A stretch of 64,000 nt of DNA from Tuctoria greenei (lineage: Eukaryota; Streptophyta; Magnoliopsida; Poales; Poaceae). The position numbers were made by a program, and so were the translations under genes. The DNA lies in NCBI GenBank assembly GCA_036927565.1, contig JAYESD010000006.1, positions 106,303,353 to 106,367,352 on the forward strand, in the 5' to 3' direction. The notes under the pieces were generated by a model. That model saw only the letters and a program-made list of their open reading frames with translations, did not search any database and had not been told where the DNA came from. How positions within the stretch are numbered: position 1 is the first letter of the stretch; every line of letters starts with the position of its first letter. This document shows, in pieces, positions 12,447 through 22,627 of the stretch.

Positions 12447-13973
12447 TTACTCATCTTCATCTTCATCTTCAGGCTGTGGAGGAGCAGGCGGAGCGGATCC
12501 ACTCGAAGTGCCCCCAATGCAAAAATAGGCAAGCTCAGAAGGAGTCAAAGGTCCAAGCTCAGTGAAGTCAGATGCGGAGTCATCCGTGATAATTGGAGAT
12601 ACGATGGGCTCAATCTCCAGCTTCTGATAGATCCGCTTGACATTTTGCTTTATATATCTCATGTCATCCTTCCTTGCCTTGTTCAGCTTATGAATTTTCA
12701 CTTCGGCCTTCTTGCATGTGCCAAAGATGGCGGCCATGTATTTCAAGATTCCACTAGGAGACCCTTTTTGAGCAGGGGCCCTAGTGGCCGGAGCAGTCCT
12801 CGCATCTCCTTGAGCTCTCCTCGGAGCCTCTTCGCTGGACACTAGGGATGGAGCAGCTTGGAGGGTAGCTTGGGTAGGGCCTCAGGGGAGTGTGCTCCAC
12901 ATCCTTAATGAACTCAATTCCTGTGACCTTCTCAATCATGAACATGAGGTAGGGCGCATAGCCATAGGAATGGTTCAGTGTGCAAGAGATATTAACCATG
13001 TAATTCCAGATATAGTCGAAGATATCAAATTTCTGGTTCTTTCTAATCACCTTCATTAGGTCCTCAAGTGTCCTTGCACACTTCCTGCATCTCCATCTTT
13101 CGGAGCTATTGTCTTCCTCAGCACCCTATTAAGAACCATGAAGAAGGTCTTCATGTTCTTGGTCGATGGAGGGTTGTACTTCAGGCTAGTATCATAAAGG
13201 AAGTCCATCTTATCCATTCCCAAGACACCAATGTTGTGGATAGTGAGCTCATTGTTGTCGGTGTCTTCTAGGTGAAGCAGTCTTGCAAAATCATCATAGG
13301 TAATAGTATAATTGGATCCATGTGTCATCCAAGACACCCTCTCCTCCTCATCACTGGCAAAGTAGCATGTGGCATAGAATTGAGTGATGATTTCATCGTT
13401 CCAGTTGTACCTGAAGGCAAATAGGTCCTTCAGTCCATGTCTTGCTATAGCCTCCACCACTTGATCAAAAGCGCCACAACTCTTCCTTTCAAAATGATTC
13501 TAGTCAATCCACTGGCTGCGGACAACTAGAGTCTTCATAGAGAGGTACACGGAGCTATAGAAGTCCGCGTGGAAGTTACTCCAGAATCTTGCATCGGCTG
13601 CCTTCTTTGACCAGCTGTAACAGTCCACAAATCTGAGCTTGGAAGCCGTATCGCTTCCCTTGTCATTGAACTTCTACTTGGAGGGATCCCTGTTCCCCTG
13701 CCTCGGAGCTGCCATCTTGAGAGGGTTGATTGGGCCCGAGGCAATTCCTTTTCCCTTGCCTTTAGCTTGACGAGGAGCTGCCGAGCAAGAGCCAACTGCA
13801 TCCTTGGCTTTGGACGCAAGCTTCTTAGCTAGAACCTTGCGTCACACCTGAGGTGGGGAAGGTGCTGGCTCAGAGGCACACTCTTGCCTCTTGTTAGCTC
13901 GAGACTCCGAAGCACGTGGCAACAAATCTTGTTCCATCTCATCTTCAAAATTGGAGATGTTCTCATTCGACAT
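12447..13973 (-). pseudogene. Sirevirus extra 3' ORF (left arm), putative plant-transposon-type protein
   Basis: The start ATG at 13971-13973 (MSNENISNFEDEMEQD) and the TAA at 12447-12449 match positions in two other copies. It is about 500 residues when read through breaks: an acidic/basic N-terminus with KGKGKGIA, a central FWSNFHADFYSSVYL and KDLFAFRYNWNDEIITQFYATCYF region, YTITYDDFARLLHLED, then NYMVNISCTLNHSYGYAPYLMFMIEKVTG and a Pro-rich, acidic tail ending EDEDEDE. Stops are visible near 13860, 13675 and 13510 and shifts near 13060 and 12840. It is unrelated to gag or pol. The central part resembles a putative plant transposon protein domain, from memory only. It occupies the position where some Sireviruses carry an env-like gene; no signal peptide or membrane span is visible. 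Confidence 0.7.
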
Positions 13974-14039
13974 TGTTGTGACAAAGAGATTATTCAAGGA
14001 ATGGATGAGTGTTGATGGCAAGCGTATGCATTGAGTAGT

Positions 14040-14655
14040 TGGAATTTTAGGGTTGAGTTCAGTTAAAAAATCAGACTTGTCCGGTGCTCATGTGCGGACT
14101 GGTCTGGAGGGACCGAACTTGTCCGTACAGAGACCAGACTAGTCCAGTGTTCAACATCTCAAGCCCAAACTATGAGACAAATGTTGTTGCTCAATGCAAA
14201 AATAGCTTAACATAGATGCAATACAGCAAGGAAGAATGTATTAGCTGAAAGGAACTAAGCTATTTGATCCAAAACGTAAGAAATTGATGTTTCTAGGGTT
14301 TGGGAGGAAATTTACCAAACTTCTTTGATTCTTGACGAAGGAAGAGTTTGAGGTGCGGACAAGTCCGTGGTCTTCAATCCCCTAGCAATGGAGATCGATT
14401 TCCACCCAAACTTGAAAGGATTTGATGGAGAAATCGCCAAATCGTATTTGGGGCTCTCGAGTGAAGAGAGAGAATGTGAGGTGAGTTGTGAGGGAGAAGG
14501 ATATTAGGTATTGGCGGTGCCTAGGGTTATGGAGTCGAAAAATCTGACTAGTTCGTGGTCGGCCGGACTAGTCCGGACTACCAGACACTCTGTATACTAG
14601 TCTGCAGTGTGCAGACTAGTCCGAGTGACCACGGACTAGTCCGTGGTCACCAAAA
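14040..14655 (-). repeat. Palindromic motif cluster between pol and extra ORF (left arm)
   Basis: Copies of ACTAGT-core and GGACAAGTCC motifs lie at about 14070-14155 and 14345-14365, with a dense group at 14540-14650. No ORF is present. Sireviruses are known to keep such palindromes in their 3' non-coding DNA. Confidence 0.75.
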
Positions 14656-14915
14656 CATAACTTGATAGACCATTCGTATATATTTGAAGGTACTAATAAA
14701 GAAAATAGGGGCCAAAACAATCAAATAATCTTGATGAATAATGATCAGTAAACATACAACAATCAAGCAATGACCATAATTCACTAAGATCAAGCAATTG
14801 AAATAGTTTTTTAGAGAAAATTGAGAGAGATGATTTTTGCAACACAATCAACATATTTTGAAGAAGACATACAGGTATGCAAGTTTCCAAGCCACATTAT
14901 GAGCATCAAGGATAT

Positions 14916-15569
14916 TTAGTTATTTCGGAGTTCGCAAAAACGTTTTTCATCAAGTTGCTTGGTAAAGATATCGGCTAGTTGTTTTTCAGTGTTGACTTGG
15001 GAAATGCCTATGTCTCCTTTGTCTCTCAAAAAGTGATGCCGGATGTCTATGTGTTTGGTCCTAGAGTGCTCAACGGGATTATGGGCAATTTTAATGGCAC
15101 TCTCATTATCACAAAGGAGTGGAATATGACTCATATTGTAACCGTAATCCTTTAGAGTTTGTCGCAACCAAAGGAGTTGTGCACAACAACTCCCGGCTTC
15201 AACATACTCCGCTTCGGCCGAGGGTAAGGCAATGGATTTTTGCTTCTTGGTGGACCAAGAAACAAGGAATCTACCCAAGAATTGGCATGTACCGGAAGTA
15301 CTCTTTCTATCTACTTTGCATCCGGCATAATCTGCATCGGAGTATCCAATGAGATTGAATTTGGAACCTTTAGGATACCAAAGGCCTAGCTTGGGTGTAT
15401 GAACTAAATATCGCAAGATTCGCTCGACGGCTGTCAAATGACATTCCTTAGGATTGGCTTGAAATCTTGCACACAAGCACACACTCAACATAATATCAGG
15501 CCTAGATGCACCTAAGTAAAGTAGGGATCCAATCATGGAGCTATATACCTTTTGATCCGCGCTTGGTCC
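14916..15569 (-). pseudogene. Sirevirus RT end and RNase H (left arm)
   Basis: Open for 206 codons. It starts in the RT-RNase H link (MIGSLLYLGASRPDIMLSV) and continues through GYSDADYAGCKVDRKSTSG (RNase H first Asp), SAEAEYVEAGSCCAQLLWLRQ (catalytic Glu region), LLCDNESAIKIAHNPVEHSRTKHIDIRHHFLRD and DIFTKQLDEKRFCEL. This is the usual copia RNase H C-terminus. The 5' side stops at the palindrome centre. It is the best preserved coding piece of the left arm. Confidence 0.88.
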
Positions 15570-15572
15570 TTT
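15570..15572. other. Palindrome centre
   Basis: The left arm ends GGTCC at 15569 and the right arm matches the family again from about 15573. About three T bases and an offset of about 10 bp separate homologous positions. The junction has no intervening element. Confidence 0.7.
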
Positions 15573-16236
15573 TGAAGACGGACCAAACGTGGATCAAAAG
15601 GTATATCGCTCCATGATTGAATCCCTACTTTACTTATGTGCATCTAGGCCTGATATTATGTTGAGTGTATGTTTGTGCGCAAGATTTCAAGACAATCCTA
15701 AGGAGTGTGTCATTTTACAGCCGTAAAAAGAATCTTGCGATATTTTGTTCATACACCCAACCTAGGACTTTAGTATCCTAAAGGTTCCAAGTTCAATTTC
15801 ATTTGGTACTCCGATGTAGATTATGTTGGATGCAAAGTAGATAGAAAAAGTACATCCGGTACATACCAATTCCTAGGTAGATCCCTAGTTTCTTGGTCCT
15901 CCAAGAAACAAAACTCCATTGCCTTATCCAAGGCTGAAGCAGAGTATGTTGCAACCGGGAGTTATTGTGCACAACTCCTTTGGATGCGACAAACTCTAAG
16001 GGATTACAGTTACAATATGAGCCGTATTCCACTCCTTTGTGATAATGAGAGAGCTATCAAAATTGTCCATAACCCCGTTGAGCAATCTAGGACCAAAAAC
16101 ATAGAAATCCGACATCACTTTTTGAGAGACCACTCAATGAAAGGAGACATAGCCATTTCCCATGTCAACACCGAAAAAAAACTAGCCGATATCTTTACCA
16201 AGCCACTTGATGAAAAATGTTTTTGCGAGCTCTGAA
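15573..16236 (+). pseudogene. Sirevirus RT end and RNase H (right arm)
   Basis: Same region as the left arm. Early part broken by at least one stop and a shift (15700-15790); the later part is open: DNERAIKIVHNPVEQSRTKNIEIRHHFLRD and LADIFTKPLDEKCFCEL. SKAEAEYVATGS replaces SAEAEYVEAGS of the left arm. Contains four extra residues (HSMK type) after HHFLRD compared with the left arm. Confidence 0.85.
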
Positions 16237-16499
16237 ATGAACTAAACATCCTTGATGCTCGGAACGTGGCTTGAAAACTTGCATACATGTATGGCTTATT
16301 CAAAATCCATTGTTTGTCTTATGAAAATCATCTTTCTCTACTTTCTCTAAAAAACTATTTCAATTACTTGATCTTGGTTAATTATGGTCATAGTTTGATT
16401 GTTGTATGTTTACTATTCATATTCATCAAGATTATTTGTGTGTTTTGCCCCCTATTTTCTTTGTAAGCACCTTCAAATATATATGAATGGGCTAAATGC

Positions 16500-17110
16500 T
16501 TTTGTTCTAGTGACCACGGACTAGTTCGCAAACTGCAGACCACGAGCTAGTCTGGTTGACCATGGACTAGTCCGCACACTGCAGACTAGTCCGTTGAGAT
16601 CCGGTAGTCCGGACTAGTCTGGTTGAACACGGACTAGTCCGATTTTTCGACTACATAACCCTAGGGCCGCCAAACCCTAATCTTCTTCATCCTCACAACT
16701 TGCCTCACATTCTCTCACCTCACTCGAGCGCCCCCAAGGCCATTTGACGATTTATCCACCAAATCGCTTCATCTCTCTGTGGAAAACGATCTTCATCGCA
16801 AGGGGATCGAGGACCACGGACTTGTCCGCACCAACAATGCCTCCAACCTCAAGAATCAAAGGATTTTGGTAAACTTTCTCCAAAACCCTAGAACCTTCGA
16901 TATCTTGTGTTGTGGACCAAATAGCTTAGCTCTACTTGTTAGTACATGACTCCATGTTGTATTACATCTACATTGAGCTATTTTTGCATTGATAACCACC
17001 ATTGATCTGATAGTTAGGGTTTGAGCTGTTGAACACCGGACTAGTCCGGTCTCGGTACGAACAAGTCCGGTTCTCTGGACTAGTCCGCACTTGAGCACCG
17101 AACAAGTATG
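16500..17110 (+). repeat. Palindromic motif cluster between pol and extra ORF (right arm)
   Basis: ACTAGT-core motifs lie at 16510-16650 and again with GGACTTGTCC/GAACAAGTCC forms at 16810-16835 and 17030-17110. The layout mirrors 14040-14655. Confidence 0.75.
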
Positions 17111-17206
17111 ATTTTTAACTGAACTCAACCCTAAATTCCTACTACTCAATGCATTTCCTTTCCATCAAATCTCATCCTTGTATTGTATAATTCTCTTGTT
17201 AGGACA

Positions 17207-18762
17207 ATGTCGAGCTCCAATGATGAGATCTCCGATTTTGAGGCTGAGTTGGACCAAGAGTCTTTGCTTCGGTCCTCGATGGGCCAAAGCAAGAAGAGGC
17301 AACATCGTGCCACTGACCCATCGCCCACTCCACTTCAGGTGCGGCGAAAGGTCGTGGCCAAGAAGTCTGCATCCAAAGGAAAGGATGCAGCTGGCCCTAG
17401 CTCGGTAGCTCCTCGCCAAGCTAAGGGCAAAGGGAAAGGAATCGCCACGAGTCCAATTGGCCCTTTCGAGATGAGTGCTCCAAGGAAGGGGACCAGAGAC
17501 CCCACTGAAGAAAGGTTCGTTGGCAAAGGAAGCGATGTCGCTTCAAAGCTCAGAACAATTGACTGCTATAGCAGATCCAGAAAGGCAACTGATGCAAGAT
17601 TCTGGAGCAACTTCCATGGGGAATACTACAGTTCCGTGTATCTCAATGAAGACTTCGGTGGTCCAAAGCCAATGGATCGACTGAACCCACATTGAGAGGA
17701 AGAGCTGCCCAACCTTTGATGATGTGATTACAGTTGTGGCAAGACATGGTCTGAAGGATCTGTTTGCCTTCAGATACAACTGGAATGATGAAGTTATTGT
17801 TCAGTTCTATGCTACCTGCTACTTTGCTAGTGATGAAGAGGAGAGGGTGACTTGGATGACTCACGAATCCAATTACACCATGACATATGATGAGTTTGCA
17901 AGACTGCTACATCTTGAGAACACTAGCAGCAATGAGCTCATCATTCAGAACATTGGCGTCCTGGAGAAGGACAAGATGGAGTTTCTCTATGACACCCGCC
18001 TGAAATTCAATCCCCCTTCCACCAAGAACATAAAGCCATTCTTCATGGTTCTCAATAGGGTGGGAAAACCATAGCTCCAAAAGATGGAGATGCAAGAAGT
18101 GTCCAAGGCTACTTAAGGACACTGATGAAGGTAATAAGCTAAAATAGGAAGTTTGATATCTTCGACTACATCTGAAACGACATGGTGAATATCTCTTGCA
18201 CACCGAACCATTCCCGTGCCTATGCGCCCTACCTCATGTTCATGATTGAGAAAGTCACAGTAATTGAGTTCGTGAAGGATGTGGAGCACACTCCCCTGAG
18301 GCCTCAGAAGCCTTCCCAAGCCACTCTCCCAGCTGCTCCATCTCCAGTGTCAAGTGAAGAAGCTCCGAGGAGAGCTCAAGGAGATGCTTGGACTGCTCCC
18401 ACTACTAGGGCCCCTCCTCAAAAAGGGTCTTCTAGTGGTATTTTGAAGTACTTGGCCGCCATCTTTGGCTCCTGCAAAAAGGCTAAAGTGAAGCTTCATT
18501 AGTTGAACAAGGCAAGGAAGGCATATACGAAGTATGTGAAGGAAAATGTCAAGCATATTTGCCAGAAGGTGGAGATCGAGCCTATTGGATCTCCCATTAT
18601 CTCCGATGATGCTGCTTCAGACTTCTTTGAGTTGCCACCTCTCTCTCCCTCCGAGCTGGCCTATTTTGTGTTGGGGGCACTTCGAGTGGATCCGCTCCTC
18701 CTCCTCCTCCTCCTCTGCAGCCTGAAGATGAAGATGATGAGCGGACCGAGAGCGAGGAGTAA
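17207..18762 (+). pseudogene. Sirevirus extra 3' ORF (right arm)
   Basis: Start ATG at 17207 (MSSSNDEISDFEAEL). First part open to 17692, then shifted; the central part is open at 17724-18072 (ARHGLKDLFAFRYNWNDEVIVQFYATCYF, TWMTHESNYTMTYDEFARLLHLE); a third part is open at 18182-18502 (MVNISCTPNHSRAYAPYLMFMIEKVT). The end is a Pro run and acidic tail finishing at TAA 18760-18762, read in a shifted frame. Two or more frameshifts and a stop make it non-functional. Compared with the other two copies it carries its own set of replacements, for example ENTSSNELIIQNIG where both others have EDTDNNELTIHNIG. Confidence 0.7.
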
Positions 18763-18825
18763 CTCGACAGCGAGAAATGAGCCTGCGGCGACCTCTAGAT
18801 CCCTCCTCCTTTTTGGTGCCTTGAT

Positions 18826-18855
18826 GCCAAAGGGGGGAGAGATTGAGGGGGAGTC
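18826..18855 (+). other. Upstream purine block resembling PPT/LTR junction (right arm)
   Basis: GCCAAAGGGGGGAGAGATTG followed by AGGGGGAGTC, about 430 bp upstream of the true PPT, conserved at the equivalent place in the other two copies. Confidence 0.6.
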
Positions 18856-19267
18856 AATAGGTCTAGCTGTAGTTTGAGAGACGAGAGCTCCATTTGCATC
18901 TTTTGATTTCTGTCATGCTTTTGGGTTGTAAAACTGATCTTTATTATGCTTTTGGGTTGTAAAACTGTTATTACGCTCTTATTTTGGTTCTAAGTCATGT
19001 GTATGAAGTTTTTGATGATTCTGTAATGCAATCTATTTTTATGCTTTTTGATTGACATATATGCTTGCTGTTATTATGAGTATGGTTTTACCTCATCATC
19101 ATCACGATTATTGCTCACTCACACGTAGTTTTGCACCCCACCATAAAGAGTGCACATATGTCTTATGCTTTCATTGCTTAATTTGTTCCAAGCTCATATG
19201 TGCACACCTTATGAAAATCTGGATTTTCAATCATATTTGTGAAATTTCAATTGGTTGTCATCAATCA

Positions 19268-19283
19268 CCAAAAAAGAGGAGAT
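19268..19283 (+). other. Polypurine tract, right arm
   Basis: CCAAAAAAGAGGAGAT directly precedes the LTR start TGAAAGTG. Confidence 0.85.
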
Positions 19284-20858
19284 TGAAAGTGCATCTAGGC
19301 ATCCCTTGTGGGTTTTGGTTGATTTATGACAAACAAATGAGATCCTAACCAAACTGTTGAGATGAGCGCAGGTTTTTGATGAAATTATAATGTAAGCGCA
19401 AAAAGAAAGGAGAGTGATGAATCCTGTTGAAAAGAGCTCAAGAGATGAATATAATACTCATTATGTATGAAGTGTGTCGGAGGAAACACACCCCAAGAGC
19501 TCAAGCAAAAGAAAACACTCTCACTACACAAGTTTACACAAGACTAGACTAGTCCGAAGTATCCCAGACTAGTCCGATAACCTCTCTATCCAAGATGAGA
19601 CAAGTCCTCCCAGTGTAGACTTGCCCGCATCGGACTAGTCCGATAAAGTCCGGACAAGTACGGTAATCCATCTGATTAATATCGGACAAGTCCGATATTC
19701 AACAGACAAGTCCGGAATCCTCGCTGACCTACATCGGACAAGTCCCCCAAAATTTTAGACTTGTCCTTAGCCCCTCAAAATTCCACGACACCGTACTAGA
19801 CCGATATTATCCGGACTAGTCCGATACCCTCTATGACTAAAATCGGACAAGTCCTTCAAGTGTGGACTTGTCCTCAATTCACTAAGGAATTCACCACACT
19901 GGACTAGTCCGATATGTGCTGGACTAGTCCGAACATCTCCAGAGACAAAAATGGACTAGTCCGCCTAGGCTGGACATGTCCGATAATTCAGGACACTTAG
20001 GGTTTCCCACATGCCACACACCAGACTAGTCTAGAGTCCGCCACGGACTAGTCCGAACTTTGTAAACCCTAACGGTAACCTTTGGAAACCCTAGTATAAA
20101 TAGAGGTGCACGACCCAACTATGAGCTCTCTCGACCCCCTGCACCATCACACCCTCCAAGAGCCTAGAAAACACATCTCTCCTCACAATCCAACGCAAGA
20201 AAGATCAAATCATCGAGGATAAACCATAGATCAAAGGAGAGACATGTTCTTTACGACTTGAGCTCTTGGGTTTAATTATCTCACACACTCTTGCTTTTTC
20301 ATTGCATACTATTGAGTGTGTTTGGTGGTGTTTTGAATTGTAAATCTTGGGGATCCCTCAACATGAGACAATGCCCCTTGAACACGGTCATCTTACCCCT
20401 TTGTAATTAGTGGAAGAGAATTAGCCTCCGTGGTGATTCGACAAGGGTAGGGTTGGTGAAGACCCGGTCCTTTCGTGGGCTCCTCAACATGGATGTAGAT
20501 TTCCTCTATGGAATCGAACCACGGGATAAATATCAGTGTGTCCTTTGTTCTTTTGTTCTATCTATTCATAGTGATCTAGGGTTTGCTTATTCTAGTTCAA
20601 TCTTTGAATCTAAAGTTAACTTGTGCCACATCTAGTTTTATTGAAGCAATACACTCTATTTGTAACTCAATTTCCACTGAATAGAGTACTTTGATCGAAA
20701 TCACTGATCAAACTTGATCAATTTAGTCCGCATACACCGGACTAGTCCGCACACTACCGGACTAGTCTGATTTATCTGTGTCTGATTAGTTTGCTAAGTG
20801 TTTCAGATTCCGACTAAATGTTCAAAAAGCCTATTCACCCCCCTCTAGGCTACATTCA
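19284..20858 (+). repeat. Sirevirus 3' LTR, right arm
   Basis: 1575 bp, TGAAAGTGCATC...TACATTCA. About 20 palindromic motif copies at 19550-20060, TATAAATAG at 20095-20103, and further motif copies near the 3' end (20740-20770). By eye it differs from the left-arm LTR far more than the two LTRs of the complete element differ from each other. Confidence 0.9.
20095..20103 (+). promoter_or_regulatory. TATA box in right-arm LTR
   Basis: TATAAATAG, at the position shared by all four Sirevirus LTRs. Confidence 0.6.
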
Positions 20859-21317
20859 GGAGCCGTCGCCATGTTCGACGACGTGGCACTCACGAGAAGG
20901 ATGCTCGCTCCCCTCGGTGCCATTGTTGAAGTTGGAGTTTTAGCTAGTTTCACCCTCCAAGACATGGTGAAGGGACAGTAACACGTAGTCGACCATCCCT
21001 ACAAAGGATGATGCAAGAATGCTCTTGGTGGCATTCATGTCGATGTCGTTGACCGTCTTGCCTATTGAAGGCTGGACAATGGATCTCATGTTGGAGACTC
21101 GATGGATACCACCGTTGCTGGCAAAGAAGTCCAAGCTCCCAAAACGAAGAGCCTGGTGTTGTAGGAAAATGAAGATGTCCTCAAACTCACCGCCACAGGT
21201 GGCGGTGAACTAAGTCGCTGAAGCAAACCTTGGTGATGGGAACGAAGTCTGGACGTTGTGAAGCAATCGAGGAAGCGAGGTGGAAATGCACGATAGCCCC
21301 CTACCTGGCGCGCCATT
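20859..21317 (-). mobile_element. Tat-lineage gypsy element, PBS and leader (continues at 10334)
   Basis: On the minus strand the LTR end is followed by TGGCGCGCCAGGTAGGGGG (21297-21315), the PBS region typical of Tat-type grass elements, then about 440 bp leading to gag. The 64- and 76-aa minus-strand ORFs here are probably the decayed gag N-terminus. Same strand and order as the gag relic at 9290-10334, so both pieces are one element. Confidence 0.75.
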
Positions 21318-22100
21318 TGTCGGTGTTCGTACTACTGTCGAGTTTCAATATCACCCCATGTTTGTTATCGAGGTGTCCTAGCTGTGTAGACATAAATATT
21401 TACACTAGTTCGGGCAAGTGCCCTAAGTTCAGTGTTGATCTCTTGCTTTTTGTTGATGGAAAGAGGGAAATGAGATTACAAGAAATGGGTATCTACATGC
21501 TATGTCATGTGTGTGTGTCTGTGTGAGTCCCCTTGGGAAGGTGGCATTCGGGCCTCTTTTATAGGTAACTCGATCATGCCTTGTCCAATCGCCCTATCTG
21601 CCCTCGATCACCTCATAAATGGGGCAGGAGTTATAACACCTATATATACACAATGTATCCTCTGACGTGCCTTGGGGCAAGGTTAGATTGCGGAAGTCGC
21701 TATCGTACCTGCCCTAGTCCTATCGCTTATCATTGCCGTATTTCAGCGCCCGCCCGCCATAGTGCCAGATGAGATGGGGCATGGAAGGTGTCAGCAAGGT
21801 TTGTGCTCCGTGTCAGGAGGATGCTTGAGTGCAGTTATCCTCTCAGCAATGAGGATGTCTGCTATGTCCACATCGTATTGAATGTCGTCACCTACCCTGC
21901 TCTCAAGCTCGGGCTTAGGCAGCTTCGATGCTGACCTAGGCAGTTAGGGCTCATGTAGGTTTGTTGCCGATCTCAATGGTCGGGGTTCGGGTGTCGGATG
22001 TCTCCGGGCTGGTAGTCAGATGCGACCATGCGCTGTATCTTGTCAGATTTCGATCGTCAATCCACACTCTTCCATAGCTAAGGTACAAAATCGCGTCAGA
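21318..22100 (-). repeat. Tat-lineage 5' LTR (outer end approximate)
   Basis: The inner end TGTCGGTGTTCG (plus strand, 21318) abuts the PBS. A TATATATAGG-type TATA box lies on the minus strand at about 21638-21650. The outer end is not defined: no TIR partner or TSD could be recognised. 22100 is an estimate. Confidence 0.55.
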
Positions 22101-22488
22101 AGGAGTATTAAACAATGAATGAATTGATTTGGGATGAATCACAGGAAGTACTAGAGACATGCATCATATATGTTTGATGAAATACTAGAGTGAGAGCAGC
22201 CAACGGAGTAGTAAATATCGTCAATTCATATCTCACTTTATCCCTTCAATCAAACAAAAAACAGAGATCACCCCATCCCTATAGATAAATAAATAATGAA
22301 ACAATCACATTCATAAAAACAGAAATGAACCAAACCATTCACTTTTATATCCGAACCATACATAAACCTACCACCCAGCGCCGGCGCTGCCTGCCACACC
22401 GCCGCCCAGCAGAGCTAATGGGGCCCCTCTCCTCCCGGTTTGCGTTCGTGTGACTCCAATTCACCCCCGGCTATCGATCCTCCATCGG
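22101..22488. other. Unassigned sequence
   Basis: AT-rich, then GC-rich from 22375. No domain-bearing ORF and no recognised repeat. Confidence 0.4.
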
Positions 22489-22491
22489 TTA

Positions 22492-22624
22492 GACTGTCTG
22501 CAGTGGCACGCCGTAAACCATACTATATACACTATAGCGCAGTAGAAAGTTAGAGTACTACTGTGAAAAATAGAAGGAGAATAGTGTATAGAGTATGCTT
22601 TAGAGTACGCTAGTGCGGACAGCC
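22492..22624. mobile_element. Tourist/PIF-Harbinger-like MITE, 133 bp
   Basis: Ends GACTGTCTGCAGTGGCAC and GTGCGGACAGCC form imperfect terminal inverted repeats (GRCTGTCYGCA). They are flanked by TTA on both sides (22489-22491 and 22625-22627), the 3-bp TSD of PIF/Harbinger-type MITEs. No coding capacity. Confidence 0.7.
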
Positions 22625-22627
22625 TTA

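Larger units (their letters stand above)
10335..15569 (-). mobile_element. Sirevirus (Ty1/copia) 3' half, left arm of head-to-head palindrome
   Basis: Contains in minus-strand order: truncated end of RT plus RNase H (15569-14916), a non-coding section with palindromic motifs, an extra 3' ORF (13973-12447), a non-coding stretch, PPT (11938-11953) and the 3' LTR (11937-10335). The 5' LTR, gag, protease, integrase and most of RT are absent. The break falls at 15569 within the RT-RNase H spacer, where a second 3' half starts in the opposite direction. The lineage call rests on the ACTAGT-core palindromes, the TTGAAAGTGCATCTAGG LTR start and the RNase H text. There is no TSD with the right arm (GCTAC versus GGAGC). 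Confidence 0.88.
15573..20858 (+). mobile_element. Sirevirus 3' half, right arm of head-to-head palindrome
   Basis: The mirror image of the left arm in content: RNase H (15573-16236), motif clusters, extra 3' ORF (17207-18762), upstream purine block, PPT (19268-19283), 3' LTR (19284-20858). The arm starts at almost the same position of the RT-RNase H spacer as the left arm. Sequence differs clearly from the left arm (several shared amino-acid changes), so it is not a recent copy of it. It ends against the Tat leader at 20859. Confidence 0.88.

Noticed and set aside
12354..12845. 163-aa plus-strand ORF in the left arm
   Set aside because: Antisense to the Sirevirus extra ORF, whose frame is conserved in three copies.
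10335..20858. Simple inversion between two Sirevirus elements
   Set aside because: The Tat flanks are in the same orientation and correct order on both sides, which an inversion would not leave.
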